Source: Candidula unifasciata (taxonomy: Eukaryota > Mollusca > Gastropoda > Stylommatophora > Geomitridae). From it: DNA of 64,000 nucleotides. The first letter of the stretch is position 1, and each line of letters opens with the position of its first letter. This document shows, in pieces, positions 63,268 through 64,000 of this stretch. The stretch is taken from the NCBI GenBank assembly GCA_905116865.2, contig CAJHNH020000224.1:2725910-2789909 (forward strand), written 5' to 3'. The translations under genes were made by a program, and so were the position numbers. A model generated the notes under the pieces. The model did no database searches and was not told the origin of the DNA. It worked only from the letters and a program-made list of their open reading frames with translations.

Positions 63268-64000
63268 CATTTTTGGTAGTGGGGTGGGGGGGGGGTGGGG
63301 GGGGGCGGAGACAGAGGTTAAAAGGTGGGGGGGGGGCGGAGACAGAGGTTAAAAGGTGGGGGGGGGGGGCGGAGGCAGGAGTTAAAGGTGGGGGGGGGGG
63401 GGAGACAGAGGTTAAAAGGTGGGGGGGGGGGGGGGGGCGGAGACAGAGGTTAAAAGGTGGGGGGGGGGGCGGAGACAGAGGTTAAAAGGTGGGGGGGGGG
63501 GGGCGGAGACAGAGGTTAAAAGGTGGGGGGGGCGGAGACAGAGGTTAAAAGGGGGGGGGGGGGGGGGACAGAGTTAAAAGGTTGTTGGGGGGCGGAGACA
63601 GAGGTTAAAAAAGGTGGGGGGGGCGGAGACAGAGGTAAAAAAGGTGGGGGGGGGGGCGGAGACAGAGGTTAAAAGGTGGGGGGGGGGCGGAGGCAGAGGT
63701 TAAAAGGTGGGGGGGGCGGAGACAGAGGGTTAAAGGTGGGGGGGGGGGGGGGGGCCGGAGACAGAGGTTTAAAGGTGGGGGGGGGGGAGGAGAAGACAGA
63801 GGTTAAAAGGTGGGGGGGGGGGGCGGAGACAGAGGTTAAAAGGTGGGGGGGGGGGGGCGGAGACAGAGGTTAAAAGGTGTGGGGGGGGGGGGGCGGAGAC
63901 AGAGGTTAAAAGGTGGGGGGGCGGAGACAGAGGTTAAAAGGTGGGGGGGGGGGGCGGAGACAGAGGTTAAAAGGTGGGGGGCGGCGGAGGCAGGAGTTAA
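63268..64000. repeat. G-run tandem repeat (unit about 30-40 bp), runs off the window
   Basis: Each unit is a run of about 6-20 G, then CGGAGACAGAGGTTAAAAGGT. There are about 21 units. Length variation is almost all in the G run. The end of the array is outside the window. Confidence 0.95.

Overview
This window reads as intergenic and intronic DNA of an animal nucleus, most likely a lophotrochozoan and probably a gastropod mollusc. The reasons are GT-AG introns, many decayed non-LTR retrotransposons, tRNA-derived SINE heads, very long microsatellites and almost no uninterrupted coding sequence. The taxon is an inference; there is no rRNA, mitochondrial or other marker gene. There are no operons, bacterial genes, CRISPR arrays or convincing functional tRNA genes.

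Host genes. The clearest one is a plus-strand gene read as six exons with matching splice phases: 9542-9931, 12182-12483, 13376-13480, 22114-22272, 23445-23644 and 25544-25700, ending in a stop codon and AATAAA signals. The protein has a Ser/Thr/Asn-rich stem followed by motifs of a DUF1647-like, glycosyltransferase-like domain. The first exon or exons were not found. A paralogue of its first two visible exons lies on the minus strand (31590-31937 and 28696-28999), so the two copies converge. The paralogue carries a 2-nt frameshift and its last four exons are not visible. A small KH-domain reading frame (53766-54095, minus) is the only other host-like coding sequence.

Mobile elements. An RTE-like LINE (4703-8866, plus) is flanked by a 12-bp target-site duplication (TSD). 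It is split by a younger, 5'-truncated LINE on the minus strand (5519-6683), which has its own TSD. A sibling of the younger element sits at 56456-56837, again with a TSD, inside an older minus-strand LINE. LINEs with RNase H domains occupy 34640-35000, 44800-45480 and 47141-50040 (minus) and 54190-56005, 57178-59303 and 60870-61980 (plus). A broken Tc1/mariner transposase lies at about 16250-17500 between inverted repeats. At least six dispersed short-repeat families recur, called C to G plus singleton tRNA-like heads; family C has nine copies.

Tandem repeats. These are a 42-bp array (178-1640), a splice-donor-bearing repeat of about 108 bp (13477-14930), a 29-bp array (20925-21430), an 80-bp array (39549-40226), a 27-bp array (41110-42150) and a G-run array (63268 to the window end). 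There are also long TTTC, GAAA, GAA/TTC, TA, GA and CA tracts. Most GAA/TTC tracts lie directly at the 3' end of a retroelement, so they look like expanded retroposon tails.
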